Notes: generated from the letters alone by a model not told the origin. 5,030 nt of DNA from CAVOBC01 sp963693635 (GCA_963693635.1 CAVOBC010000354.1:1-5030), one strand, 5' to 3'; counted from the first letter of the stretch, positions 1 to 5,030 are shown. Program-made: numbers and translations.

Positions 1-55
1 ACAGCCTTAAGCGCAATAGACAGCCTTGAGCGCAATAGACAGCCTTGGGCCATAG
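1..55. repeat. 19-bp tandem repeat, about 2.9 copies, at the left edge
   Basis: Copies at 1-19 and 20-38 differ at one base (acagccttaagcgcaatag, then the same with g at position 9). A third copy at 39-55 is 2 bases shorter (acagccttgggccatag). The array may extend beyond the left edge. The 19-bp unit is not a multiple of three, which suggests non-coding DNA. No CRISPR-like spacers separate the copies. Its function is unknown; replication slippage is the simplest origin. Confidence 0.8.
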
Positions 56-113
56 AACAGTCCAGGCCGATGCCCGTTTAAAAGAGTCGCCGAACCTCGA
101 GCAGCTTATATGG

Positions 114-934
114 CTAGCTGTTCGCTTGGGTGCGAGGCCCCGACGGTTGTCGACATCCACTCTTGCCGGCGCGTCGCGTAACAACAATGAGCGCCAGAGC
201 GATCAAAGCGAGGGGTGCGGGTTCCGGCACGCTGGTCGTTGCAGTCATCATGACGTTGTCGAAGTCGACCTCAAGGTCTGGCGGTGCGACCGGATCGTAG
301 CCTGGCGGGAACACATTGGATTGACGAGGGAATGCCAAGGGCCTCGCCTAACTGCGAGTGGGTGTCTGACGTGTCAAAGCTGATGGTGGATGTCAGGAAT
401 TGCCGCTCGGGTACGGCGAGGGAGTCATTGTCCACAGCGATGACCTGCCAGCAATTCCACCCGGTAGCCGGGGAATCCGCTCAGATCGTAGAAGGTGCCG
501 CCAATGTCTGTGCCCGAGTCGATGTTGCCGACATCGACGCTGAGTTCGTAGTGCGTATTTGCAGCAAGGACATCACCCAGCGTTTGTTCAAAGCCATATT
601 CCCCCGTCCCCGCGCCGGCCTGGTCGCCGAAGGCGAACAGGATTCCGATCTTCGATCCCTCGGGCGCCGGGTCGTCGAAGAAGTCGACACCGTTGGGCTG
701 TAGCGCGCCGTTGAAGATGCCGTTGCTCCCAGTGTCGCCGCCGACGATTGAGTCAGGATCATAAAATGACCAGCCAACCGGCTGACCAAAATCGAATTCG
801 TTGAACGCCGCCAGTCCTGTGGTGTCCGCAAAGCGCGCGTTGACGATTGAGATCGGGGCGGCGCTCGTTTCTGCTGCAAGACCGGCGGCAATCAGGACGG
901 CGGTTGCTGCCGCGAGGTAACCGGGTTTACGCAT
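114..934 (-). pseudogene. PEP-CTERM exported protein, broken by two frameshifts
   Basis: Three consecutive reading frames together give one recognisable exported protein of about 270 codons. The start at 934 gives an N-terminal signal peptide (MRKP, then a hydrophobic Ala/Leu-rich run, with likely cleavage near TSA-AP at residue 25) and has an AAGG-type ribosome binding site upstream. The first frame carries a Gly/Asp-rich secreted domain (EFDFGQPVGW, GVDFFDDPAPEG, YGFEQTLGD, GFPGYRVELLAG). At about 443-448 the sense continues one base over (VIAVDNDSL, then TSTISFDTSD and LGEALGI). At about 317-335 it moves one more base over (NVFPPGYD, PPDLEVDFDNV). It ends in a PEP-CTERM signal at 171-230: VPEP, a hydrophobic helix, then RR. 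In such proteins exosortase normally removes this tail during export to the surface or matrix. About 20 residues follow the RR, longer than usual. The frameshifts could be real decay or sequence errors. The PEP-CTERM assignment is firm; the specific role is unknown. Confidence 0.85.
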
Positions 935-951
935 CGTGTTACTGCCTTGTA

Positions 952-1016
952 TGCCTGATCGTTGTTTGCCCGATCGTTGTTTGCCCGATCGTTGATTGGA
1001 CGATCGTTGATTGGTG
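952..1016. repeat. 15-bp tandem repeat upstream of the PEP-CTERM gene
   Basis: Four full copies lie at 957-971, 972-986, 987-1001 and 1002-1016, with a degenerate partial copy at 952-956. The first two are identical (gatcgttgtttgccc); the last two carry gatcgttgattg followed by gac or gtg. Read on the minus strand the unit is approximately CAAWCAACGATCGGG. The array lies about 20-80 bp upstream of the minus-strand start at 934, where a promoter or 5' leader should be. It could be an array of regulator sites or a simple minisatellite. The minus frame stays open through it (repeated QRSGK/NQRS), but that stretch precedes the signal peptide and is unlikely to be translated. Confidence 0.85.
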
Positions 1017-1033
1017 CCGTCCACAAGGCCATC

Positions 1034-1046
1034 GTGCGCAGCGCAC
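1034..1046. promoter_or_regulatory. Short perfect inverted repeat, possible operator
   Basis: GTGCGC and GCGCAC are perfect reverse complements around a single A. The site lies about 100 bp upstream of the PEP-CTERM gene start and next to its 15-bp repeat array. It could be a dimeric regulator site, but a 6-bp arm in GC-rich DNA can arise by chance. Confidence 0.25.
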
Positions 1047-1225
1047 ATGTGGCAACGAGCACGTGAATCGACAAAAGCGAGTTGTTTGCCAACAGGTGGG
1101 CTAAGCGGCTCCGGGGCTCCGGATGAGGGCTCGCGACCGACTTCAGGCTGTCAGGTTTTCTGGCGCATTGTCCATCCTGTGACCGGAGCTACGACCTGAT
1201 CCAGGGAACGAGCGACTGACGCCCT

Positions 1226-1244
1226 CGGATATTGGTAACATCCG
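1226..1244. promoter_or_regulatory. Imperfect inverted repeat, possible operator or leader hairpin
   Basis: The sequence cggatattggtaacatccg pairs CGGAT with ATCCG, then after one mismatch TT with AA, around a GGT loop. It is not followed by a T-run, so it does not look like an intrinsic terminator. It lies about 170 bp upstream of the metallo-hydrolase start and could be a regulator site. Confidence 0.25.
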
Positions 1245-1261
1245 AATCACGCAGATTTTCT

Positions 1262-1308
1262 GCAGGTCTCTTTCTGCAGGCCTCTTTCTGTAGGCCTCTC
1301 TCTGTAGG
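1262..1308. repeat. 14-bp tandem repeat in the metallo-hydrolase leader
   Basis: Copies at 1262-1275 (gcaggtctctttct), 1276-1289 (gcaggcctctttct) and 1290-1303 (gtaggcctctctct) are followed by the partial gtagg at 1304-1308. A degenerate partial copy (gcagattttct) precedes them at 1251-1261. The 14-bp unit breaks frame. This argues that the open frame upstream of 1412 is not part of the metallo-hydrolase. The array is pyrimidine-rich on the plus strand. Confidence 0.8.
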
Positions 1309-1338
1309 AAGGTGCGAGGTTTGCTTGCAAACCGACGC

Positions 1339-1367
1339 CCAAGAATTGTCAGGAGGACAATTTTGGG
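1339..1367 (+). promoter_or_regulatory. Leader hairpin with AGGAGG at its loop
   Basis: AATTGTC (1344-1350) and GACAATT (1356-1362) are perfect 7-bp complements around the loop AGGAG. In RNA the stem extends through a G-U pair (1343/1363), an A-U pair (1342/1364) and, past one mismatch, two C-G pairs (1339-1340 with 1366-1367). AGGAGG at 1351-1356 is a near-ideal Shine-Dalgarno sequence, but no ATG, GTG or TTG in the metallo-hydrolase frame lies at normal spacing after it. It may be a ribosome standby site, a leader structure, an operator, or chance. The TTTT run at 1361-1364 is inside the stem, so it is not a typical terminator. Confidence 0.45.
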
Positions 1368-1396
1368 ACAAGAACAAGCTAGGAAAAACAAATCTC

Positions 1397-1402
1397 AAAA
1401 GG
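1397..1402 (+). promoter_or_regulatory. Probable ribosome binding site of the metallo-hydrolase
   Basis: AAAAGG ends 9 bases before the ATG at 1412. It is weaker than the AGGAGG at 1351-1356, but only this one is correctly spaced from an in-frame start that exposes a signal peptide. Confidence 0.5.
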
Positions 1403-1411
1403 TTGCCGAGA

Positions 1412-2311
1412 ATGAAAAGCCGATCCATCCCAGTGTTCATGGTCCCGCTGTTGCTCTCGATGAGCATCAACAGCGCGCCGGACCTGTCTGCTGTCGAAAT
1501 CGAGGTGACGAAGCTCAGTGATACGGTGTACCTCCTCATTCCGCAACCACCGCTTGCGGGGAACCTCGCGGTCTCTGTTGGCGAAGACGGCATCCTTTTG
1601 GTTGATGACCAGATGATGCCGCTCGCGCCGAAGATCAAAGCGGCGATCGCCAGGTTGCACAAGGGTGATATCACGTTCCTGGTCAACAGCCACTACCACT
1701 ACGATCACGCCGGCGGCAATGCCGCGTTCGGAGACGATTCGGTCATCGTTGCCCATCGAAGTGTCAGGAAACGCCTGGCTGAAGGTCGGGAGGCGGGTGC
1801 GCAATTTATCGAGGGTAAGCGCCCGGTCGCCGCTTTGCCGGTCGTCTCCTTTGATGACAACCTCACCTTCCACTGGAACGGGGAAGACGTGGATGTCATT
1901 CATTTCTCGGCCCCAGCCCATACCGATGGTGACGCGATCATTTTCTTTCGGGGTTCCAACGTCGTCCATACGGGCGATCAGTACGTGAACCTGCGCGGCT
2001 TTCCCTACATTGACCATGATGTTGGCGGCAGCGCACTCGGACTGCGCGACAACATGGCCAAGCTGCTGAGGATGGTCGACTCGGAGACGCGGATCATTCC
2101 AGGGCACGGGCCTCTCGCCAGCAAGGCTGATCTCACGTGGTATCACGATGTCGTATCGCGGTCGATCGCCTTCGTCGAAGCTCGGGCCCGCGCGGGCAAG
2201 TCGGTTGAGGAGATCCAGAAAGAAGGACTTCCGGAGGAGTTCAAGGACATCAAGGGTTTCATGCCCGGGCCCGCCTGGATCGGCTTCGTTTACGCGAGTC
2301 TCTCGCTATAG
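1412..2311 (+). CDS. Exported metallo-beta-lactamase-fold hydrolase
   Basis: This 299-aa protein has the complete metal-binding set of the metallo-beta-lactamase superfamily: HYHYDH at residues 94-99 (the HxHxDH motif), His170 in PAHTDGD, Asp189 in HTGDQ, and His232 in IPGHG. The start at 1412 gives a signal peptide (MKSR, then a hydrophobic stretch to about residue 19, with likely cleavage around residues 22-27), so the enzyme probably acts in the periplasm. AAAAGG at 1397-1402 is a weak ribosome binding site 9 bases upstream. The frame is open back to 1232, but that stretch crosses the 14-bp repeat and would bury the signal peptide, so I reject the longer form. The N-terminal beta-strand region (GNLAVSVGEDGILLVDDQ, residues 50-67) is typical of the fold. 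The substrate cannot be read from sequence; the superfamily includes lactonases, glyoxalase II-like thioesterases and B3-type beta-lactamases. Nothing here makes it a resistance gene. It has its own leader and no co-directional neighbour. Confidence 0.93.
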   Translation: MKSRSIPVFMVPLLLSMSINSAPDLSAVEIEVTKLSDTVYLLIPQPPLAGNLAVSVGEDGILLVDDQMMPLAPKIKAAIARLHKGDITFLVNSHYHYDHAGGNAAFGDDSVIVAHRSVRKRLAEGREAGAQFIEGKRPVAALPVVSFDDNLTFHWNGEDVDVIHFSAPAHTDGDAIIFFRGSNVVHTGDQYVNLRGFPYIDHDVGGSALGLRDNMAKLLRMVDSETRIIPGHGPLASKADLTWYHDVVSRSIAFVEARARAGKSVEEIQKEGLPEEFKDIKGFMPGPAWIGFVYASLSL

Positions 2312-2340
2312 CAGCCGGCTCCTCTGACAATCTGTGATGG

Positions 2341-2624
2341 TCAGTTCGAGGATGCGGTCGAATAGGAACGCCTCGCTGGTTCGAGACCCCCTGCTTCCTC
2401 GGTGGTGCGGGGCCCGGTACTGTGCCCCCCGATCAACAAACCAAGCAAACGATCCGGGTAAAAATCGGCAACACAGCACACGCGATCCATCCACCCATGG
2501 AATAACCCAGCAGATGTGCCTTGTCGATGCGTTCAGCGTCGAGCACCACGACGATATCCCCGGCGCGATCTAACCGACCGTAGGGTGCTGCGTCGGACGG
2601 TGCGGCGCTATTCGGCCGTAGCGA
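2341..2624 (-). pseudogene. Alpha/beta hydrolase remnant (central part only, frameshifted)
   Basis: The minus strand directly after the helicase stop reads PYGRLDRAGDIVVVLDAER, then IDKAHLLGYSMGGWIA. This is the strand and nucleophile elbow (GxSxG; GYSMGG at 2491-2508) of an alpha/beta hydrolase. That frame reaches a stop at 2433-2435. The family's next segment continues in another frame as DFYPDRLLGLLIGGHSTGP, from about 2469 to a stop at 2341-2343. One base lost or two gained near 2466-2475 explains the switch. Only about 95 of the usual 250-300 residues remain. The N-terminal part with the oxyanion HG motif and the C-terminal part with the catalytic Asp and His are absent, so it cannot be a working enzyme. 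A further open stretch (EAFLFDRILEL, about 2336-2370) in a third frame may belong to it, with little support. Family assignment is by motif recognition. Confidence 0.7.
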
Positions 2625-4532
2625 TCAGCCCTGCTGGGCGGCGCGTGCAGGTTGGTGGTTCGATGGCGCTGCCGATCCCGGCTTGCGGTGAGTTCGTGCT
2701 TTCTCGTCGCCGGGGGCCCTCTTCTCGCCGGGGGCCTTCTTTGCGCCGGGGCTATTCCTTCTTGCGCCGGCGTCCTGATTAGCCTTCGGGCGCTTGTGTC
2801 TCGGCTTCCTGGGCGGGCCGTCCGCGACGGCAGCACCGTCGGTGCGCTTGTGGCTGGGCGTGCGGCTTGCATCAGCGTCACGTGCGGGTCCATCCGACAG
2901 GCGCGTGATGTTCAATTGGCGGCTGCAGACCCATACGCGCTTGAGTGACTTGAAGATCTCGGTCGGCATGCCGGCCGGCAGTTCGACGAAAGAATGAGTG
3001 GCGTCAATCTCGATGCGGCCGATGTATTCCGCGTCGAGTCCGGCTTCGTTGGCGATGGCGCCGACGACGTTGCCGGGTTCGAGCCCGTGCTCTGACCCGA
3101 CTTCGATGCGAAAGCGCTCGATGTCCTGTCCACCAACGCGCTGTTTCGAGTTACGAGCCGCGCGTTTGCCGGAGGGCTTGCGGTCCTCCTGCAATCGGAT
3201 CGGTTTTTCTTTTTTCAGTAACAACTGCCGGTCAGCCGTGGCGAGTTGGGCGAGGGCAGCAGCGATCTCCTCAACGGGCACATCGTGCTCAGCCTGATAC
3301 TGCGTCACAATCTCCTGCATGAACTCGATTTCGGGTGCAGCGCGCGCCTCGGTGATGCGCTGCTTGAACGCGGCGACGCGCTTCTCATTGATCGTCTCGA
3401 CTGACGGGATCTCAAGCTGCTCGATCTTCTGTCCCGTGGCACGCTCGATCGCACTCAGCATCCGCCGTTCTCGTGATGTCACGAAGACGATGGCGTCGCC
3501 GGCACGCCCGGCGCGCCCGGTGCGGCCAATGCGGTGAATATACGCTTCAGTATCAAACGGTATGTCGTAATTGATGACATGACTGATGCGGTCGACATCC
3601 AGCCCGCGCGCCGCGACGTCGGTCGCGACCAGAACATTGAGTTGGCCGTTCTTAAGCCCGGCAATCATCTGTTCGCGGTCCCGCTGCGCCATGTCGCCGT
3701 TCATCGCCGCGGCGGCAAGTCCGCGCGCTTTGAGTTGGTCGGCGAGTTCGGTGGTTGCGGTCCGGGTTCTAACAAAGATGAGCGTCGCATCGGTCGCTTC
3801 AACTTCAAGAATCCGGGCGAGGGCTTCCTGTTTGCCGAGCCCTGCAACCGGCCAGTAACGCTGGCGGATCGTGGGTGCGGTGGCTTTCTTGCCGCTAACC
3901 GAAATCTGAAACGGGTCGTTAAGGTGACGACGTGCGATGCGTTCAATCTCTCGGGGCATGGTGGCCGAGAAGAGCGCGATCTGGTGATTGTCGGGGGTTT
4001 GTTCGAGGATCCATTCGACCTCGTCGACGAAGCCCATGCGCAGCATTTCGTCACCCTCGTCGAGGACGAGCGACTTCAGGGAGTTGAGCTTGAGGGTGCC
4101 CCGACGCATATGGTCCATGACCCGGCCTGGCGTGCCGACAACAACGTGCACACCGCGCTCCAACTGGCGCAGTTGCTCACGATAGGGCTGGCCGCCATAT
4201 ATAGGCAGGACATTAACGCCCCGCATGTGCGATGCGTAGCCCTTGAAGGCTTCGGCGACCTGAATGGCGAGTTCCCGGGTCGGTGTCAGCACCATGACTT
4301 GCACCGCACGTTGCTTAACATCGAGGCGAGCGAGCAGGGGTAACGCAAACGCGGCGGTTTTGCCGGTGCCGGTGGGGGCGTGCCCTTGAAGGTCGCGGCC
4401 TGCCAGGAGTGGCGTTATAGCCTCGGCTTGAATCGGGGTCGGCGTTTCGTAGCCGAGTTCGGCGAGCGCGTCGCACAGGGACGAAGGCAGATTCAGCTCG
4501 CTAAATCCGGAGCAGGGGGTTGCAGAAGACAT
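2625..4532 (-). CDS. deaD: DEAD-box ATP-dependent RNA helicase, DeaD/CsdA type
   Basis: This 635-aa protein, close to the E. coli DeaD length, has the family motifs in order. They are the Q motif (F10 to TPIQ at 32-35), Walker A APTGTGKT (52-59), PTRELA (84-89), TPGR (134-137), motif II DEGD (158-161), SAT (189-191), LIFVRT (251-256), ATDVAARGLD (303-312) and HRIGRTGR (333-340). A DbpA/CsdA-type RNA-binding domain spans about residues 471-546 (GNVVGAIANEAGL, YIGRIEID, FVELPAGMP). Residues 547-635 form a basic, low-complexity tail rich in Lys, Arg, Pro and Gly. The family unwinds structured RNA in ribosome assembly, mRNA decay and cold adaptation, in the cytoplasm. Two features are unusual: Gly160 replaces the Ala of DEAD, and Pro53 replaces the Gln usual in AQTGTGKT. 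Asp158, Glu159 and Asp161 are kept, so activity is plausible. The ATG at 4532 starts directly before the Q motif region; the AGG about 11 bases upstream is a modest ribosome site. The leader is long, and the gene ends against the hydrolase remnant. Confidence 0.95.
   Translation of the reverse strand: MSSATPCSGFSELNLPSSLCDALAELGYETPTPIQAEAITPLLAGRDLQGHAPTGTGKTAAFALPLLARLDVKQRAVQVMVLTPTRELAIQVAEAFKGYASHMRGVNVLPIYGGQPYREQLRQLERGVHVVVGTPGRVMDHMRRGTLKLNSLKSLVLDEGDEMLRMGFVDEVEWILEQTPDNHQIALFSATMPREIERIARRHLNDPFQISVSGKKATAPTIRQRYWPVAGLGKQEALARILEVEATDATLIFVRTRTATTELADQLKARGLAAAAMNGDMAQRDREQMIAGLKNGQLNVLVATDVAARGLDVDRISHVINYDIPFDTEAYIHRIGRTGRAGRAGDAIVFVTSRERRMLSAIERATGQKIEQLEIPSVETINEKRVAAFKQRITEARAAPEIEFMQEIVTQYQAEHDVPVEEIAAALAQLATADRQLLLKKEKPIRLQEDRKPSGKRAARNSKQRVGGQDIERFRIEVGSEHGLEPGNVVGAIANEAGLDAEYIGRIEIDATHSFVELPAGMPTEIFKSLKRVWVCSRQLNITRLSDGPARDADASRTPSHKRTDGAAVADGPPRKPRHKRPKANQDAGARRNSPGAKKAPGEKRAPGDEKARTHRKPGSAAPSNHQPARAAQQG
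2708..2770 (-). repeat. Imperfect 18-bp repeats coding the helicase's basic tail
   Basis: Units starting with cgccgggg lie at 2708-2725 and 2726-2743 (18 bp each) and 2744-2764 (21 bp), with a last partial at 2765-2770. All lengths are multiples of three, so the helicase frame is kept. They encode related 6-7 residue blocks such as KKAPGEK and KRAPGDE. The length of this disordered, positively charged tail probably varies between related strains. Confidence 0.65.
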
Positions 4533-4636
4533 GAGGATACCTGGTGGGCGCGATGAGGGGCGCAGAACAAGAGCCGATTCGGAGAGCTCACGTCAGTGCG
4601 GCTCGTGCCCAACAGTCAGGTGATATCTCACGTGAA

Positions 4637-4662
4637 TGAATCAGGTCGGTGAATCAGGTGTG
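4637..4662. repeat. 13-bp direct repeat in the helicase leader
   Basis: tgaatcaggtcgg (4637-4649) is followed directly by tgaatcaggtgtg (4650-4662), with 10 identical leading bases. It lies about 105-130 bp upstream of the helicase start. Its role is unknown. Confidence 0.6.
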
Positions 4663-4714
4663 GTGAAGCGGGTTGGTTCGGAGGCCGAACTTCAGTCGAA
4701 GGGCAGCGTCCGGA

Positions 4715-4737
4715 CGCGAATACTACAGATACTCGCG
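4715..4737. promoter_or_regulatory. Imperfect palindrome overlapping a candidate -10 box
   Basis: CGCGA (4715-4719) pairs with TCGCG (4733-4737), and inside it TA pairs with TA after one mismatch. It overlaps the candidate -10 box of the helicase promoter, so it could be an operator or an early leader hairpin. The arms are short. Confidence 0.3.
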
Positions 4738-4748
4738 GCCCTTCACAA
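4720..4748 (-). promoter_or_regulatory. Candidate sigma70-type promoter for the helicase gene
   Basis: On the minus strand TTGTGA (4743-4748) and TAGTAT (4720-4725) are separated by exactly 17 bases; each matches the consensus at 4 of 6 positions. Transcription from here would give a leader of roughly 180 nt. Long leaders are known for cold-induced csdA-type mRNAs, which is suggestive only. Confidence 0.35.
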
Positions 4749-4830
4749 CCAATTTGGCGTAATCAGGGCGTTTTTCCGATGCAACTGGGGCCCCGCAAGC
4801 GTGGTGGATAGGTTCTGGGACAGGAGCGAG

Positions 4831-5030
4831 CTAGCCTGGGGCGCGAAACATGTCGTCTGTGACCAGGGTATCGGCGGATATGTCGACGGCGGCCGTGAGG
4901 CCGACCAGACCTTCCAGCAACGCAGGCTGCATACCGGACCCCGGTCGCTTGGTCGTTAGCATGGCGCGTGTGATCCGATCACCCTGCCGGATGGCGGTCG
5001 TAGCGACGATGCTCTTGCGCAGCTTCTGGC
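4831..5030 (-). CDS. NeuB-family nonulosonic (sialic) acid synthase, C-terminal SAF domain, partial
   Basis: The minus strand is open from the right edge to the stop at 4831-4833, giving the last 65 residues of a protein whose start lies outside the window. The sequence LRKSIVATTAIRQGDRITR, then MLTTKRPGSG and a C-terminal AAVDISADTLVTDDM, matches the SAF (antifreeze-like) domain that ends N-acetylneuraminate synthase and its legionaminate and pseudaminate relatives. In the family this domain closes over the active site of the partner subunit. The enzyme condenses phosphoenolpyruvate with an N-acetylated hexosamine to make a nine-carbon sugar acid for surface glycans. The catalytic TIM barrel is not visible, so the exact sugar product cannot be named and no gene symbol is given. 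The reading starts with a full codon at 5028. Confidence 0.85.
   Translation of the reverse strand, partial: QKLRKSIVATTAIRQGDRITRAMLTTKRPGSGMQPALLEGLVGLTAAVDISADTLVTDDMFRAPG

Larger units (their letters stand above)
1017..1411. other. Intergenic region between divergent genes
   Basis: This stretch separates the minus-strand PEP-CTERM gene from the plus-strand metallo-hydrolase, so it should hold both promoters. I found no protein of recognisable family in any frame, no tRNA, and no convincing -35/-10 pair for either gene. It does hold two short inverted repeats (1034-1046 and 1226-1244), a 14-bp tandem repeat (1262-1308) and a strong hairpin (1339-1367), each listed separately. Just before 1412 it becomes A-rich. 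Confidence 0.6.
4533..4830. other. Intergenic leader upstream of the helicase gene
   Basis: This 298-bp gap lies between the NeuB-family stop and the helicase start, both on the minus strand. It contains a candidate promoter (4720-4748), an overlapping palindrome (4715-4737), a 13-bp direct repeat (4637-4662), the palindromes GGGGCCCC (4787-4794) and TCACGTGA (4628-4635), and no clear intrinsic terminator. After the NeuB-family stop the same frame is open for 35 more codons (4726-4830, PVPEPIHHACGAPV and further), but it has no start or recognisable family. I see no other gene. Confidence 0.6.

Noticed and set aside
284..703. Plus-strand open frame of 139 codons
   Set aside because: It is antisense to the PEP-CTERM gene, whose minus-strand reading has a signal peptide and sorting tail.
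952..1016. 15-bp repeats as a CRISPR array
   Set aside because: The copies are directly adjacent with no unique spacers, and the unit is too short.
1232..1411. In-frame N-terminal extension of the metallo-hydrolase to an ATG at 1232
   Set aside because: It crosses a 14-bp tandem repeat, would bury the signal peptide of the 1412 start, and shows no domain.
1379..2146. Long minus-strand open frame (255 codons) opposite the metallo-hydrolase
   Set aside because: It is antisense to a gene with a complete set of catalytic motifs and has no recognisable domain; it reflects codon bias.
2324..2344. CTGAC...GTCAG inverted repeat after the metallo-hydrolase as a terminator
   Set aside because: The 5-bp arms enclose an 11-base loop and no T-run follows, so it is too weak.
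2376..2396. tRNA-like ggttcgagaccccc (T-arm look-alike)
   Set aside because: The flanks do not form a 5-bp T stem or an acceptor stem, and the stretch is explained by the hydrolase remnant on the other strand.
2628..2639. GCCC/GGGC hairpin at the helicase stop as a terminator
   Set aside because: The stem is only 4 bp, overlaps the coding end, and has no T-run after it on the minus strand.
3534..4343. Long plus-strand open frame (269 codons) opposite the helicase
   Set aside because: It is antisense to conserved helicase motifs and shows no family signature.
4726..4830. In-frame continuation after the NeuB-family stop as part of a longer protein
   Set aside because: The 35 codons have no start and no family match that I recognise. 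NeuB-type proteins normally end after the SAF domain, so the stop at 4831 is expected.
4636..4959. Plus-strand open frame of 107 codons
   Set aside because: It overlaps the NeuB-family C-terminus in antisense and shows no domain; the minus-strand SAF reading is far better supported.

Overview
The window looks like a GC-rich Gram-negative bacterial chromosome, most likely gammaproteobacterial. Three things point that way: a PEP-CTERM (exosortase-sorted) exported protein, a full-length DeaD/CsdA-type DEAD-box helicase with its DbpA-type RNA-binding domain, and the end of a NeuB-family sialic/nonulosonic acid synthase. The lineage is an inference; there is no rRNA or other marker gene here.

Layout from left to right. 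(1) Positions 1-55 hold a 19-bp tandem repeat. (2) Positions 114-934, minus strand, hold a PEP-CTERM exported protein broken by two frameshifts; it still has a signal peptide at one end and a clear PEP-CTERM sorting tail at the other. A 15-bp tandem repeat sits just upstream of its start (about 952-1016). (3) Positions 1017-1411 are non-coding leader DNA with short inverted repeats, a 14-bp tandem repeat and a strong hairpin whose loop shows a Shine-Dalgarno-like AGGAGG. (4) Positions 1412-2311, plus strand, hold an intact exported metallo-beta-lactamase-fold hydrolase of 299 aa with all expected metal ligands. (5) Positions 2341-2624, minus strand, hold the decayed middle part of an alpha/beta hydrolase (nucleophile elbow GYSMGG) in at least two frames. 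(6) Positions 2625-4532, minus strand, hold an intact DeaD/CsdA-like helicase of 635 aa with DEGD in place of DEAD. (7) Positions 4533-4830 are an intergenic leader with a candidate promoter and small repeats. (8) Positions 4831-5030, minus strand, hold the C-terminal SAF domain of a NeuB-family synthase that runs off the right edge.

The genes do not form one pathway. The helicase and the NeuB-family gene share a strand but are about 300 bp apart, so they are probably separate transcription units. The metallo-hydrolase faces the helicase and the hydrolase remnant convergently. The overall picture is an ordinary housekeeping gene (helicase) and an exported hydrolase set among decaying genes and several unrelated short tandem repeats. 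I see no convincing new multi-gene system. The points most worth a second look are the frameshifted PEP-CTERM gene, the hydrolase remnant directly abutting the helicase stop codon, the DEGD motif, and the hairpin with AGGAGG in its loop.
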